Assembly (NCBI GenBank): GCA_900618795.1
Contig: UYJD01000012.1
Coordinates: forward strand, 336,855-400,854
Direction: 5' to 3'
Length of the DNA stretch: 64,000 nt
Source: Cyanodermella asteris
Lineage: Eukaryota > Ascomycota > Lecanoromycetes > Ostropales > Stictidaceae
This document shows, in pieces, positions 1-10,583 of this stretch (position 1 is the first letter of the stretch; every line of letters begins with the position of its first letter). The notes under the pieces were generated by a model. That model was not told the DNA's origin, did not search any database, and saw nothing but the letters and a program-made list of their open reading frames with translations. The translations under genes and the position numbers were made by a program.

Positions 1-1032
1 GTGCTTACTGGTCTCTACGGACAACCTTCTGACCTCGGCGCCGGTATCTGTATCCTTCTCGTCGTCCAGCTCGTCGTCGCCGGTCTCATCGTCATCCTGC
101 TTGACGAGCTTCTCCAAAAGGGATACGGTCTCGGCAGTGGCATTTCTCTCTTTATCGCCACGAACATTTGCGAGTCGATCATGTGGAAGGCTTTCTCGCC
201 AACAACTTACAACACCGGTCGTGGCCCGGAGTTCGAGGGTGCCGTTGTTGCGCTGGTCCATCTGCTTGTGACTTGGCCCGACAAGCAGGCCGCTCTTCGC
301 GAAGCTTTCTACCGCCAGAACCTGCCGAACATCATGAACCTTTTGGCCACCGGTGTCGTCTTCGCCGCGGTTATCTATCTCCAGGGTTTCCGTGTCGAGA
401 TCCCTCTGAAGTCAAACCGCCAGCGTGGAATGCGTGGCAGCTACCCCGTCCGTCTGTTCTACACCAGCAACATGCCCATCATGCTGCAGAGCGCTTTGGC
501 TAGCAACTACTTCCTGATCTCTCAAATGCTCTACAGCCGCTTCTCCGACAATCTTCTCGTCAAGCTTCTGGGTGTCTGGGAGCCTCGCGAGGGTTCGGCT
601 CAGCTCTTTGCCTCGTCCGGTGTTGCTTACTACATGTCACCTCCAACCGACCTGAAGGCTGCGGTGCTCGACCCGATCCACACCGTCATCTACATTCTGT
701 TCATGGTCACCGCCTGCGCCATCTTCTCGAAGACCTGGATCGAGGTCTCCGGTTCCGCCCCACGCGACGTCGCCAAGCAATTGAAGGAGCAGGGTCTTGT
801 CATGGCTGGCCATCGCGAGCAGAGCATGTATAAGGAGCTCAAGCGCGTTATCCCGACCGCGGCCGCTTTTGGTGGTGCCTGCATCGGTGCTCTGTCCGTG
901 TTCAGTGACTTGATAGGTGCTCTTGGCTCCGGTACTGGAATTTTGCTGGCTGTGACCATCATCTACGGCTACTTCGAAATAGCAGCAAAAGAGGGTGATA
1001 TAGCCGCCATGCGTGGTATGGTCATGGGCTGA
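1..1032 (+). CDS. SEC61: Protein transport protein Sec61 subunit alpha (3' part)
   Basis: Pore-forming subunit of the ER Sec61 translocon, through which secretory and membrane proteins enter the ER. The window opens inside the gene in frame ([15 protein letters not shown]) and holds the last 343 residues. A full protein is about 475-480 residues, so roughly the first 135 lie upstream. Visible family features are the segment [19 protein letters not shown], the FRVEIP stretch followed by [20 protein letters not shown] (the large cytosolic loop that contacts the ribosome), the [16 protein letters not shown] loop, and the last helix [21 protein letters not shown]. No intron is needed in the visible part. 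It ends in MRGMVMG and is convergent with the antiporter gene downstream. Identification is from clear family resemblance. Confidence 0.97.
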   Translation: MLTGLYGQPSDLGAGICILLVVQLVVAGLIVILLDELLQKGYGLGSGISLFIATNICESIMWKAFSPTTYNTGRGPEFEGAVVALVHLLVTWPDKQAALREAFYRQNLPNIMNLLATGVVFAAVIYLQGFRVEIPLKSNRQRGMRGSYPVRLFYTSNMPIMLQSALASNYFLISQMLYSRFSDNLLVKLLGVWEPREGSAQLFASSGVAYYMSPPTDLKAAVLDPIHTVIYILFMVTACAIFSKTWIEVSGSAPRDVAKQLKEQGLVMAGHREQSMYKELKRVIPTAAAFGGACIGALSVFSDLIGALGSGTGILLAVTIIYGYFEIAAKEGDIAAMRGMVMG

Positions 1033-1709
1033 AACACGGATCTTTGTGCAGGCGCTGAGGCTCAAGTCTTCGTATTTCGAGAAGGTTCCTGGTGGCCGAG
1101 CGGGCGATACAAGTGGTCCAGTGGAGTTGCGTGAGAATCTAAGCATTGTGAATGCAAAAGTTTTGATACACAGCTACTGGAATTGGACGTGTCATGAAGG
1201 CAAAGAAGAGTGTAGATAGCGCTCGAAAATGTATTAGTATCGCATCGTGCTCGAGTACCAGTATAGCAGAGAGAAATATCTGCCGGCGTCCTTTGTGATT
1301 TGCCTAATGTTTTGTCCAACGACTGCGGTACACAGATACTGTAGTATCGATGTTGTTTATCGGCTAGATACTTAGGTAGCTAGGTAGTTAGCTAGGTATT
1401 CTGCTACGTACTTCGCAAGGTGTATACTTAGGTTACCCAGCTAGTTACTTGACTAGATACTTGGTCAGCTTCTAAGCAGGGTAAGGTATCGAGCTTGTGA
1501 GTCAAGAAACCAAATTTCGACAGTCATCGAATAGTCTCGCTGAAGATCCAAATCGAACTAATATGTAAACAAGTAGCGGGTATCTCGTAAATCTTCCCAG
1601 TCAGCCAGTCATCAGTGGCTCGACAGTCCAACACCTGAACTCCCGAATCGCACATTATCCCGTAAGCCTTCGTTATCCGTGAATCTCCCTTCCCATGCCG
1701 TTCACAGCC
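1033..1709. other. Convergent intergenic region with TAGGTA-type low-complexity tract
   Basis: A 3'-to-3' spacer between SEC61 and the antiporter. No credible ORF was seen. Positions about 1360-1480 contain many diverged copies of TAGGTA / TAGATACTT / CTAGGTA, an AT-rich low-complexity tract. Confidence 0.6.
1362..1480. repeat. Degenerate TAGGTA / CTAGGTA tandem-like tract
   Basis: At least six imperfect copies of a 6-8 base unit (TAGATACTTAGG, TAGCTAGGTAG, TTAGCTAGGTAT, TATACTTAGGTTA, TAGATACTTGG) crowd into about 120 bases between two convergent genes. No open frame and no terminal inverted repeats were seen. It may be a simple-sequence expansion. Confidence 0.5.
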
Positions 1710-4578
1710 TCAAGCCGTGACCGTCGCAGCCTGCACAACGAGCAAGCTCGCATTTACACCCGCTCCCACAATGCCCTCCGCCAGCCCACCGAGCGCTCGC
1801 TTTGCGTCGCTCTCCATCAAGGCTTCGGAAGCCAGATCGGGAGTCGTCGAGGCCGTGTTTCGGCCTAATATGATCAGATCGCCGGCGTTCTTGGGAATGT
1901 TCTTCAACTCGGCGGCCGCGCGGCCGAGTGCATCGGCAGCGGGTGTCGAGGTCGAGATGGTTTCGAAGACGACCCGGTCGGCGAGTGAGGCGTCCAGCGT
2001 ATCTCGTAGCGTGGCGAAGAAGATGCCGTAGCTGCGTGCCGAGACGGCCGTGGCGGGCGCGGTGCCCGCTGGGACGGTAGCGGCGGTGGAAGTAGCTGCC
2101 GGATCTTCAGACGTGGTGGTCACGGTGGGATTCTTCTCGGTGAGCGAAGCCTCGGACAGGCCGGAAGCGCTACCAGACTGGTCAAAGTTAACTATCGTGG
2201 CCGTGACAGTCGGGTCCTGTGCGAGCTGGAGAACAAGACGCAGAGCCAGCCGGTCGTCTTCGCTGCCAAAGTACGGCATAAAGATGTGGTGGCCCTTCTT
2301 TAGCACCGGCATCTGCGGGGCGTGCATGTCTCGAGAACTGACGCTCGAGAATGTTCGAGACAGCTGAGCGCGAGCTCGTCGTTTCTTGGTCCCGAAGCCG
2401 TTGTCGACAAAGACCGCGGACGAGAAGCGCTCCGAGCTGGATGCATTGGCGATGAAAGAGCTGAACGAGCCGTTGGCGAAGCGCTCTTTCGTCGTGGCTG
2501 GGTTCTCTGGTGGCGTCTCGGATAGAACGCCGGATTCGCTCCAGGGAAGGAGTATCAAGTCGGCCGAGACGTCGCTGGCGCGCTCAGTCAGGGTCTGTGC
2601 GAACTGGGACTCGGGAGAGAGCATCGTTGTGCTCGAGACGGCAATGTTGCGTACTTGGCCGAGGGTGGTGATGGTATTTAAGACTGGGTCGCGGTCGGTG
2701 TGCTCGCTGAGTTCCGTCACGCGCATGACGGATGAATCTCGCTCGGTGAGGGCGTTCATTCGCACGCTGTGGACGCGAAGGGCACGATCTGGGGCTGCTT
2801 CGCTTTCCGATAAGTCGTCCCCATCGCGTGCCTTGGACGGGTGTCGCTTCTCGATGGTTGCAGCAGGTTTCGCGAGGAGAGAGATGATGCTGAGGACACC
2901 GGGAAGGTTGTCGAGACGCATGTACGCGAGAACACTGGTGACTTCGCTTTTCTCGGCTTTGGAGAAGACTCCTCCAATGGAATCGTCCGAAGAGCCGCCA
3001 TCGATGGGCTTGCCGGTGTCCCAGTCGATTTCGCCACGCTTCCAAGCTTCGAGCTTGACCTGATACCAGTGCGGGTAGAGAGCCGCGACCAATGGTGTGG
3101 TCGCGAAAGTTGTGACAAGAGCCATAACCACGAAAATTGTGAAGGTTCTTGTACTCAGAATCCTGGCTTGCAAACCAATGTTCAACACGATCAACTCCAC
3201 CAATCCCTTGCAAGACATCAAACTACCAATGGTGAACGATTCGCGCCAGATCAAGCCATTTGCTCGCGCAGCAAGGGTTCCTCCAATCATTTTGCCAAAG
3301 AAGGCCACGGAAATGACACCAATGACATAGGCCCAGGTGATACCATTGTTCAGCAATCCAAGGTTGGTACTCAGGCCCGAGAGTGTGAAGTAGATGGGGA
3401 GAAGGAGCACTGAGACCAAATCCTCAATCTTCTCTGTGATCTTGATAGCAAAACCTGCATCGTGAGGGCAGATGAGACCGATCATGAAGCCACCGAACAT
3501 GGGGTGGATGCCAATGGCGCCAGTGAAGAATGCAGAAGCCAGAACCATGAGAACGGTGAGCGCGACGATGGACTGCGAGGGACCATTCTGCAAACTGCCA
3601 GACCTTCGCAGCACCCAGATGAAGGCGGGCCGGACGGCGAAGAACAGGAACAGAACGTAAGCGACAGATACAAGGATGATCCAGACGGCTGCTAAACCGC
3701 TGCCTGAGTTGACGAGGGCAACGCAAAGCGCGAGTAGGATCCATCCAACGACATCGTTTCCGACGCCCGCAGACAAGACGATGATACCGACAGGTGTTCC
3801 CAGTAATTTGAGTTCTGTCAAAATTCTGCAAAGGACGGGAAAGGCGGTTATAGCCATGGCAACACCGACGAATAGGAGAAAGACGCCGAAGCCGATTTGA
3901 ACGGTGCCAGGCTCGTTACCGAATTGGTGATACAAGCCATAAGCGATGGCAGCTCCGAGACCAAAGGGTATCACCATGCCCAAGGCGCCAACACTCAGTG
4001 CGACCCGCCAGTTGCTGACCAGGAAACGAAAGTCTGCTTCGAGACCAACCAAGAACAGGAAGAGGATCAGACCCAGTGTCGCTGCTGCATTGAGCACCGG
4101 CATGGAGTCTTTTGGGAAGATGGCAGCCGTAAAGCCCGGTATCCGTCCCATGACAGAGGGACCGAGAAGAATGCCTCCGATGACCTCTGCGATGACACGA
4201 GGTTGTCTGAGTTTCGAGAGTGGCCATGCTAAGAGACGGCAGAATATGATGATGATTCCTGCCTGTTTGAGTGTTAGCACATGGCCTATCCAGGACGCTT
4301 GACTGATTGACAGCTAGGAGTCGCTATTTGTAACTTGAGACGCAACGCATTTGCGCCATACGAAAATATTGTACAGCATGATCGTGATTATCAGACAAAC
4401 TTTATCTTGCTGACCAGGCAACTTAAGGAGAATTCGATGTACTGACCTGGACAATGAGAAGTTGGACAGGATTGCTGGCACTATACGCAGCCGGGTTGAC
4501 ATGCTCAAATACGCCACCCTGAGGCGTCACGCTCGCAGCAGTCGTAGAGGCATTAGCCGCAGTCGAAGTGGCCGACAT
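1710..4578 (-). CDS. KHA1: K+/H+ antiporter, KHA1 type (CPA2 family)
   Basis: Predicted monovalent cation/H+ exchanger of intracellular membranes (Golgi or endosome in yeast Kha1). Exons are complement(4447..4578) and complement(1710..4262), giving 894 residues. The intron (donor GTCAGT, acceptor AAACAG) sits after MSATSTAA...NPVQLLIVQ and joins it to AGIIIIFCRLLAWPL in phase 0, so the ATG at 4578 is preferred over the in-frame downstream ATG. The N-terminal half has about 12 hydrophobic segments of the Na_H_exchanger fold, including VIAEVIGGILLGPSVMG, LFLVGLEADF and VLSAGVGNDVVGWILLALC (acidic transport-site region). From about residue 440 on it is hydrophilic, with Ser/Thr/Ala-rich stretches and a predicted cytosolic C-terminus of about 450 residues, as in fungal Kha1 proteins. 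It is convergent with SEC61. The ion selectivity is inferred from the family. Confidence 0.93.
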
Positions 4579-6000
4579 GGCTCCTGTCGAAAGTGTGCTC
4601 TAGGGCCGCAAGTCGAACAAGCGATGGTGAGCAGAAGAGAAGACGAAGAAGTGAAGAAGAGGCCCCAAACAGCCAAAATGGCGACTAGAAGTGCTGATCT
4701 GACAGCTTGCCTGCTGTCGCACAGTCACATCCGTGCATGGGCTGACGTTCGTCCCCGGTCAAAGCTGGCGAGTCAAGTTTGGACTTTCAAGGTCTCGACC
4801 GCAGCGGGACAAAGAGGCGAAGAAACGAGCACCGAACAAGGCTGAAAGGGCCGCGTCGCGAGCGAACACAGGCTAAAGAATGAAGCAGGGTTGCAAGGTG
4901 TCTGACATGTATATAGACACGGTCAACCAAGTCCCGGTCAGCTGAGTGAGCTTTGACTTTGTGAGCGAGGCCCCGTTTCTGGCACAGCGCGTGGTTGCAT
5001 TGCAAGGAATGGGCGGCTTGAGAGACTGGCTGTGGCAGTCAACAACTCGATCATGGATGGCGGGCCAAGGCGACGAGGTGGCGTCTGATGCCGCACGTGC
5101 TCAATAGAGCCAAAGATTTCTGTTTACCAGGCTGTTTCGACTTATCCTGCCCTCGGTCTGAATGCATCTCGTGTCCCATCGGCGGCTGCATTCCAGGTCA
5201 CTTGCGACACGCCGTGGAGGGGCGAACGGCCGTGCTGACAGTCTGGGGTCTGGGGAGGGGAACAAAGAGTCTGCTGCAGGCTTTGCCCAGGTCAGTGAGA
5301 TGCTGGGCCAAACGTCGGCATCGCACGCAAGGCCGGCGGCGACAAGTGGTTGTGCAAACACTCAAGCAGCGACCTCTAAAAATACATACGTACGAAAGGA
5401 GCCTGGCATGTATTGTCACTGCTACCCTTTCGTGTAATTTCACAATGTGCTCATGAATATCATGGTTCGGGTACTTCGGAAGCGACGTGTGCAGCGAATG
5501 CCGTCACGCCCGGGTTTCGTGCATGGTCTTTTGGTCGACGCAGCATTTCTCAGCTGCCACAACACTCAGATACTTCCAAGCATGCAGTACAGTATCTATC
5601 GGTGATCAAAGTTTGGGTCTTGACGGCTGAAAACGGCTTACAAACTCTCTCCACACGCGTTTCCCGTTTGGCTTATTGCCGATCTCATGTGAAACAGGCT
5701 TCTCGTGCCTCGCCCAACGCTTATAGCGCCAACTCAGTCGCCCTCCCTTACGATCCACAGACACGACATCTGGAAACCGTTATCTTCGCGAGAACGTAAT
5801 TACCAATTTGAAGGCTGCTGGTTCGGGCATGTAGACCTCGCAAGGCTGCGATTAAGAATTGAGTTCTCTTGCATGACTATTTTTGACATATAAATTCCAA
5901 GTGAACCCTGCGTATTAACTGAAGAACGACGCCAAATACCCGATGTCAAGCTTGGAGCACGTCTTCTCCAGGCCTTTCTATTTGTGTCAATCTACTCAAT
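4579..6000. other. Intergenic, no gene seen
   Basis: Upstream region of the antiporter (minus) and of the cytosine deaminase remnant (plus). Open frames here are short (128 codons or fewer), overlap each other and lack recognisable motifs. No tRNA or repeat was found. Confidence 0.5.
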
Positions 6001-6388
6001 ATGTCTACATCGGATGAAGGCTACAAGACCGCCTTCCACGAGGTACATTCCGTCACCTATCTGCCGCATGCTGCACTGATATCGGGTCCGGATTTAATCC
6101 TTCGATGCTTATAAGGTGAAACGGCCGCCTTTGCTTCGGCTCCCCACTTGCCTCAGGCCGACTTTGCCGGCTCGACGATCTACACCACGCTGTCGCCGTG
6201 TCCGATGTGTGCCGGTGCCATGATTCTCTTCAAATGTGCCAAGGTCGTCATTGGGGATGTTAAGCACATGAGCGGACGGGAGGGATTACTGAGGCAGCAT
6301 GAGATCGAGGTTGTCTTGTTGGAGGACAAGGCTTGCGAGGATGAATTTGATGGGCAAATTCCTCGCGGATAGTCCCGAGAAGTGGTGA
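6001..6388 (+). pseudogene. Decayed cytosine deaminase (FCY1 family) remnant
   Basis: Remnant of a zinc-dependent cytosine deaminase, which converts cytosine to uracil in pyrimidine salvage. A first-exon-like piece is present at 6001-6042 (MSTSDEGYKTAFHE, then GTACAT, a donor-like site). Next comes GETAAFASAPHLPQADFAGS from about 6117, then IYTTLSPCPMCAGAM with the PCxxC zinc-ligand motif, then VVIGDVKHMSGREGLLRQHEIEVVLL. Intact family members are about 150-160 residues. Here about 45 residues between the two pieces are absent, and the zinc-ligand histidine of the HGE motif is replaced by a TAA in that frame. Near 6340 the reading frame slips: the family-like end (MGKFLADSPEKW) lies in another frame, starting at 6341 and ending at 6388. 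The missing core, lost ligand and frameshift together argue for a broken gene. A real but unusual splice form is less likely. Confidence 0.72.
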
Positions 6389-6970
6389 ATACCGGGTTTC
6401 TCGTTGAAATATAGCTGTGCGCTGACATGAGTAGGGAATCTGAGTGATTGCGGCAGTGAACGACTTGACTTTGTGAGAATGAATCGAAGCACCATTGATA
6501 CTTATCTATACGCTCCTACGCGCATACGAACTGGCCCTTCATGGCAACTGATAATTTCAATGTAATGCATCCCGTCCGTATGCTCAAACTGAAGCCAAGG
6601 TCCTGTTTTACCGGAGCTGGCATGCTGCACGGATTCTGGCAGCCACGGCTCTTGTTTAACATCCGGTTCCTGGTGCTGCGAAATCTAGAGGACCAAACTG
6701 TCTGACATTGCATAGGTCCGAGGACAGCAAATGGCTGACTACTGTCTTCGATCATGTGAACTTCGAACCGAATGGAACTATTCATTTGCCCCTTTCACGG
6801 GCGCATACTCCTATCTCGGTGTCTTGCAGCTCCTCAGTCCACAAGTTGGCCAGTCGCGCCTTTGTGCTCAGATGCCCATCACGTGGTGCGCGATGTGGCT
6901 AGTATCCATCTCAGCTTCCGAACGTCGACTGCATCCTTTGAGGCTATTATGCCTTTCATGCAGTACAGGC
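6389..6970. other. Intergenic, no gene seen
   Basis: Spacer between the deaminase remnant and the 3' end of the BAR-domain gene. Only short unrecognised frames (89 codons or fewer) on both strands. Confidence 0.5.
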
Positions 6971-8260
6971 TCAGTATTGCGGTAAAGCGCCAGTCGTCGT
7001 GCCGCGTTTAGGTGGCAGAGGTGGTGGAGGCTTCTTGGCCCGGCTAGGAGGAGGCGGTGGAGGGGGCTTCTTTCTATCTGCACTGACTTGCCGCATGCTA
7101 ACGATACTGGTAGCCGGACTGCTGTTATCGCCAAACCTTCCTGGACTGCTGGAGTAGTGAGTATCCCCGGCACTATCGTAACCTGCGTCTGAGTCCGGCC
7201 CCCTGTTACCGTTGACCGGCCTCAGCGCGTACATCTGGTCGCGAATAGATTGCGGATTGGTTGCAACACGACTCAAAGGCTCACCTGGCATCGGTGAGTG
7301 CTCACGACGCAACTGACGTGGGCCTTCGAACGTAGTAGCTCGATGAATGCCAGGGCGTTCTCGTGAGTCTGCCCTCGATTGCGGTGTAGAGTTGCTAATC
7401 TTCCGCTGTGAGCCCATGATCGGTCGCTCCGACGGCAACGGCGGCGCGTCTTCTCCCAGGAAGCGCTGATTGTAGCTCTGAGCCTGTGCAGGACGGGGCC
7501 GGCTTCCTGAGGAGGCGACTGGCCAATCCTGCTTGAGCTGCACAAGGAGATCTCTGCAACGTTCGTAATACTCCAGCTCTGCATCGAGAAACTCAGTCAG
7601 GTCTTGCACTGTCTCTGCCTCCTGCTCCTGGATGTCCTGCATGCGTCGATATACGTCTTCGTTGGATTCCTCGTACTTGGTCTTTTGTACTCTGGCCTCC
7701 TCTTCGATACGGAAGTCATCCTTCTTGTTGCGGTCCAGCTTTGCCATGGCGGTATCGTATGCGAGACGTCTGCTTTCGAGCTTCTTTCGAGCAGCCTGAT
7801 ACTCTTTCATCTGTGCAAGAGACCGTTCCGTTGACTCGAGCCAAGTGGAAGTGGCCTTGGCTGCAAAGGTCTCCTGAGTCCGGGCAAGACGCTCGTGCGT
7901 TCTGCCCATCAGAGTCAGACACTGACCAAATCCGGAAGTGTCGCCAAAGTCATCACCGTGATTTGCCATGGTGCTGCCAAGATAGGCAATCGGAGTCTGC
8001 TTTTCCTTTTCATCGCCTTCGAAACGTTGAGTCATGAACTTGACATAGCCGCTCATAGCTTTCTGGTTGGTCTTCATGCCTGTTCAAGATCAGTCTACGC
8101 CGGAGAAGTATGTGCCGTGGTCAGTCAAACCTTCGTAGCGAAGCCCCATTTCGATCTCCAGGTTCTTGAACGAGTCAGAGACCTCTGTCCTGCTCTTGCT
8201 GGCCCCAATCCGCTCGTCTGTCCATTGCTTGACCCTGTCAAATTTCTTGGTGATATTCAT
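6971..8260 (-). CDS. BAR-domain protein with proline-rich tail
   Basis: Predicted membrane-curvature-binding protein of endocytosis or cortical actin sites. Exons are complement(8131..8260) and complement(6971..8079), 412 residues. A 51-bp intron is bridged by a split glycine codon (RYEG, then MKTNQKAMSGYVKF). Residues about 5-240 form the BAR region: a charged, helical, Cys-poor sequence with family-like blocks VKFMTQRFEGDEKEKQTPIA, ATSTWLESTERSLAQMKEY and AARKKLESRRLAYDTAMAKL. The ending EFLDAELEYYERCRDLLVQL is typical of fungal endophilin/amphiphysin-like BAR proteins. The rest is Ser/Pro-rich and disordered, finishing in two polyproline runs (KKPPPPPPPSRAKKPPPPLPPKRG) that are candidate SH3 ligands. 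No SH3 domain of its own is present. The exact orthologue is uncertain. Confidence 0.9.
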
Positions 8261-9705
8261 CGTGTCGGTAGTGTGTAGGTTATAGGGGGACGCTTGTAGA
8301 GGTTGTGATGGTGAGGTAATTAGTTGTGTCAAATGTGTATAGCACAGAGGGCACGGAGCAGTAGCCAGCTACAGTTCTCGTGTCACAGTCGGATCTTCAA
8401 ACGAATGGTAGGGATTCAAGCGAGTGGACACACAATTGTTGAGTGAGTGAATGGACTGGCAAAAGTTCTGGCCGTGCGACGAGATAGTAAGGATTATGAG
8501 AGGCGTGACAGCCAAGCACCCCGGATCCCTTTACCTTACAAGGGGAGGGGGGGAGGCTTGTGTTGCGGCTGCGCCCTTGTCGAGGAGAGCGGGAGGAGGC
8601 CTCAAAGAATCAGCACATTTCTGGCAGCTGCGAATTAGAGTTGCGTCAAGCAGGCGCATCGAGGCGCGTCCACTTGCCGCGGCGCTATCATCCTTCGGGT
8701 TGCGAGCTTGCTCCCCTTCAGCGCCTGGCTTGGAACCACGACGCTGCAATACCAACCATTTGGACGAACATGTATGCTGACATCGTGGCTCAGTTCGACC
8801 ACTGCTCATGGCTCTGCCAATGGTGTCCTCGGGCTGCGTTATCATCGGTTTGAGACTTCATTTTCTGTGTCTTGCACTCTTACTTCCAGTCACCAAAGCA
8901 TAATTAGACACCATTCGATGCAATGGCCCTTGGCCGCGTCAGCTACCTACTCATTTACTAGGATAGATTGCCAATCCCTTTCGATCCTTGGCTTTACGCT
9001 TAGTCTTTGTTTGTTGCTGCTTGCGAGCTTGCGCCATGCCCGCGTTGGTCTCGGAAAGACATTGGCTGTCGTGCGTGCAGTTCACGGTCCTCAGGGGCGT
9101 TCAGACCGCGTGTCAGCATGAAACTCAGCACAACAACCTTGCTGCGGCTGTTTCAACTGGCGATTCTCACTGCGGCTCATCTTTCGCTGTGCACCTGCCG
9201 GCTCGTAATTCAGCATTGATCTATCGGATGAACATGGACAGTTCGCCATAATCGTCCATACCGCTAAGATCAGACATCACACATGGAGCTCCTCGGGAGA
9301 CGTCTGAGATCTCTCATGAAGACGTTCGTTTTAGTCACGCGCAATTGCCAGCCTGCGACGCTAGTTGCGTTGTCAGCGAGTGGCCGATCTTGGCATCAGC
9401 TTTCACAGGCTCGGCAAGTGTGAACTCCTGGCCACCCTTTGGGTTGACTCCTGTGTGCACCTTGATCCTGATAGAGATTATCCGCTTCGCCACAAGTCAA
9501 GCTGACGAGAACCCAGAGGTACCGTCACGTAGAAGTCACAAAAGGCCGGTTTCACTTCGTTCTCCAGCATCTCAAATCGATCTGACTTGCTGTGGAAGGA
9601 ATTGCATTGTGAACGTCATCAATTGCTACGTTTTTGGTAGCTGTCATCGTCCCATCCCATGCCGTAATGTGACACAAAAACACCATATGAACCCCAAGTC
9701 GCTGT
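8261..9705. other. Intergenic, no gene seen
   Basis: Upstream of the BAR gene and downstream of uL2. Short overlapping frames only (longest about 138 codons, unrecognised). A G-run near 8541-8551 is the only low-complexity feature noted. Confidence 0.5.
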
Positions 9706-10583
9706 TTAATCCTTCGTCTTCTGGGTACCACGGAGCAGACCAGTCCTCCTGGCAGCGATGAGACCTGCCTTTTGACCACGTGCTGCGTATCTCGAGATGG
9801 TTGAAGCCTTACCAATATGCTGGTGGTTACCACCACCGTGAGGCTGGAAAATGTCAGTAGCTTTCCCAACATTCGCGCAAGGACGCAACGTACATGGTCA
9901 ACGGGGTTCATGGCAACACCACGAGTCTTGGGCCACGAGTTGCGCTTGACAGCGAACTTGTGCTTGGCGCGCGATGCCTTCAGCATCGGCTTGTCTGTAC
10001 GTCCACCACCAGCAACGATTCCGACCATGCCACGGGCAGTGCTCTTGAGGACCTTCTTGGCTCCGGAGGGGAGCTTGACACGGGTCTTGCCCTCGTCAGG
10101 GTTGTGACCGATGACGGTAACGTAGTTGCCCGAAGTACGGCCAAGCGCGCCTCTGTCGCCAATCTTCTCCTCGACGTTGGTGACGACGGTACCTTCTGGA
10201 ACGGAGCCGAGAGGAAGGACGTTGCCGACAGTCAGAGCAGCGTGCTTTCCAGCGTAGATGAATTGGCCGGTGTACATGCCCTCGTTGGCGATGAAAGTCT
10301 CGGTGCGAAGCTTGAACTTGTAGGGGTCGCGGAACTGGACTTTGGCGAGCGGAGCACCACGTCCAGCGTCGTGGACAATCTCCTTCACAACGCCGCGAAC
10401 ATAGCCGTGTCGCTCAGCATAGTCGAGAGTTCTGAATTGAGCCGGAGCCTTGTTGAGGCGGGTGTGGGCCGCTGGAAAACGAATAGTCAGTCATCGCAAT
10501 TCTGTCTCGTCCGCCTTCATCGAATATCTCTTACTGAAGATCGAGCCACGACCCTTCCTCTGGTTGCGAATAACGCGACCCAT
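9706..10583 (-). CDS. RPL2: 60S ribosomal protein uL2 (yeast L2 / human L8)
   Basis: Large-subunit ribosomal protein at the peptidyl-transferase region. Exons are complement(10535..10583), complement(9894..10471) and complement(9706..9843). They join to 254 residues, the same length as yeast Rpl2. Exon 1 encodes [16 protein letters not shown]. Exon 2 carries [40 protein letters not shown] and [17 protein letters not shown]. Exon 3 carries the family signature [18 protein letters not shown] and ends [13 protein letters not shown]. Introns of 48 and 63 bp have good GTACGT/CAG and GTAAGA/CAG borders. A further splice pair lies just upstream of the ATG (donor GTAAGC at 10644, acceptor TTAG near 10591), suggesting a 5'-UTR intron as in many ribosomal-protein genes. 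Confidence 0.98.
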
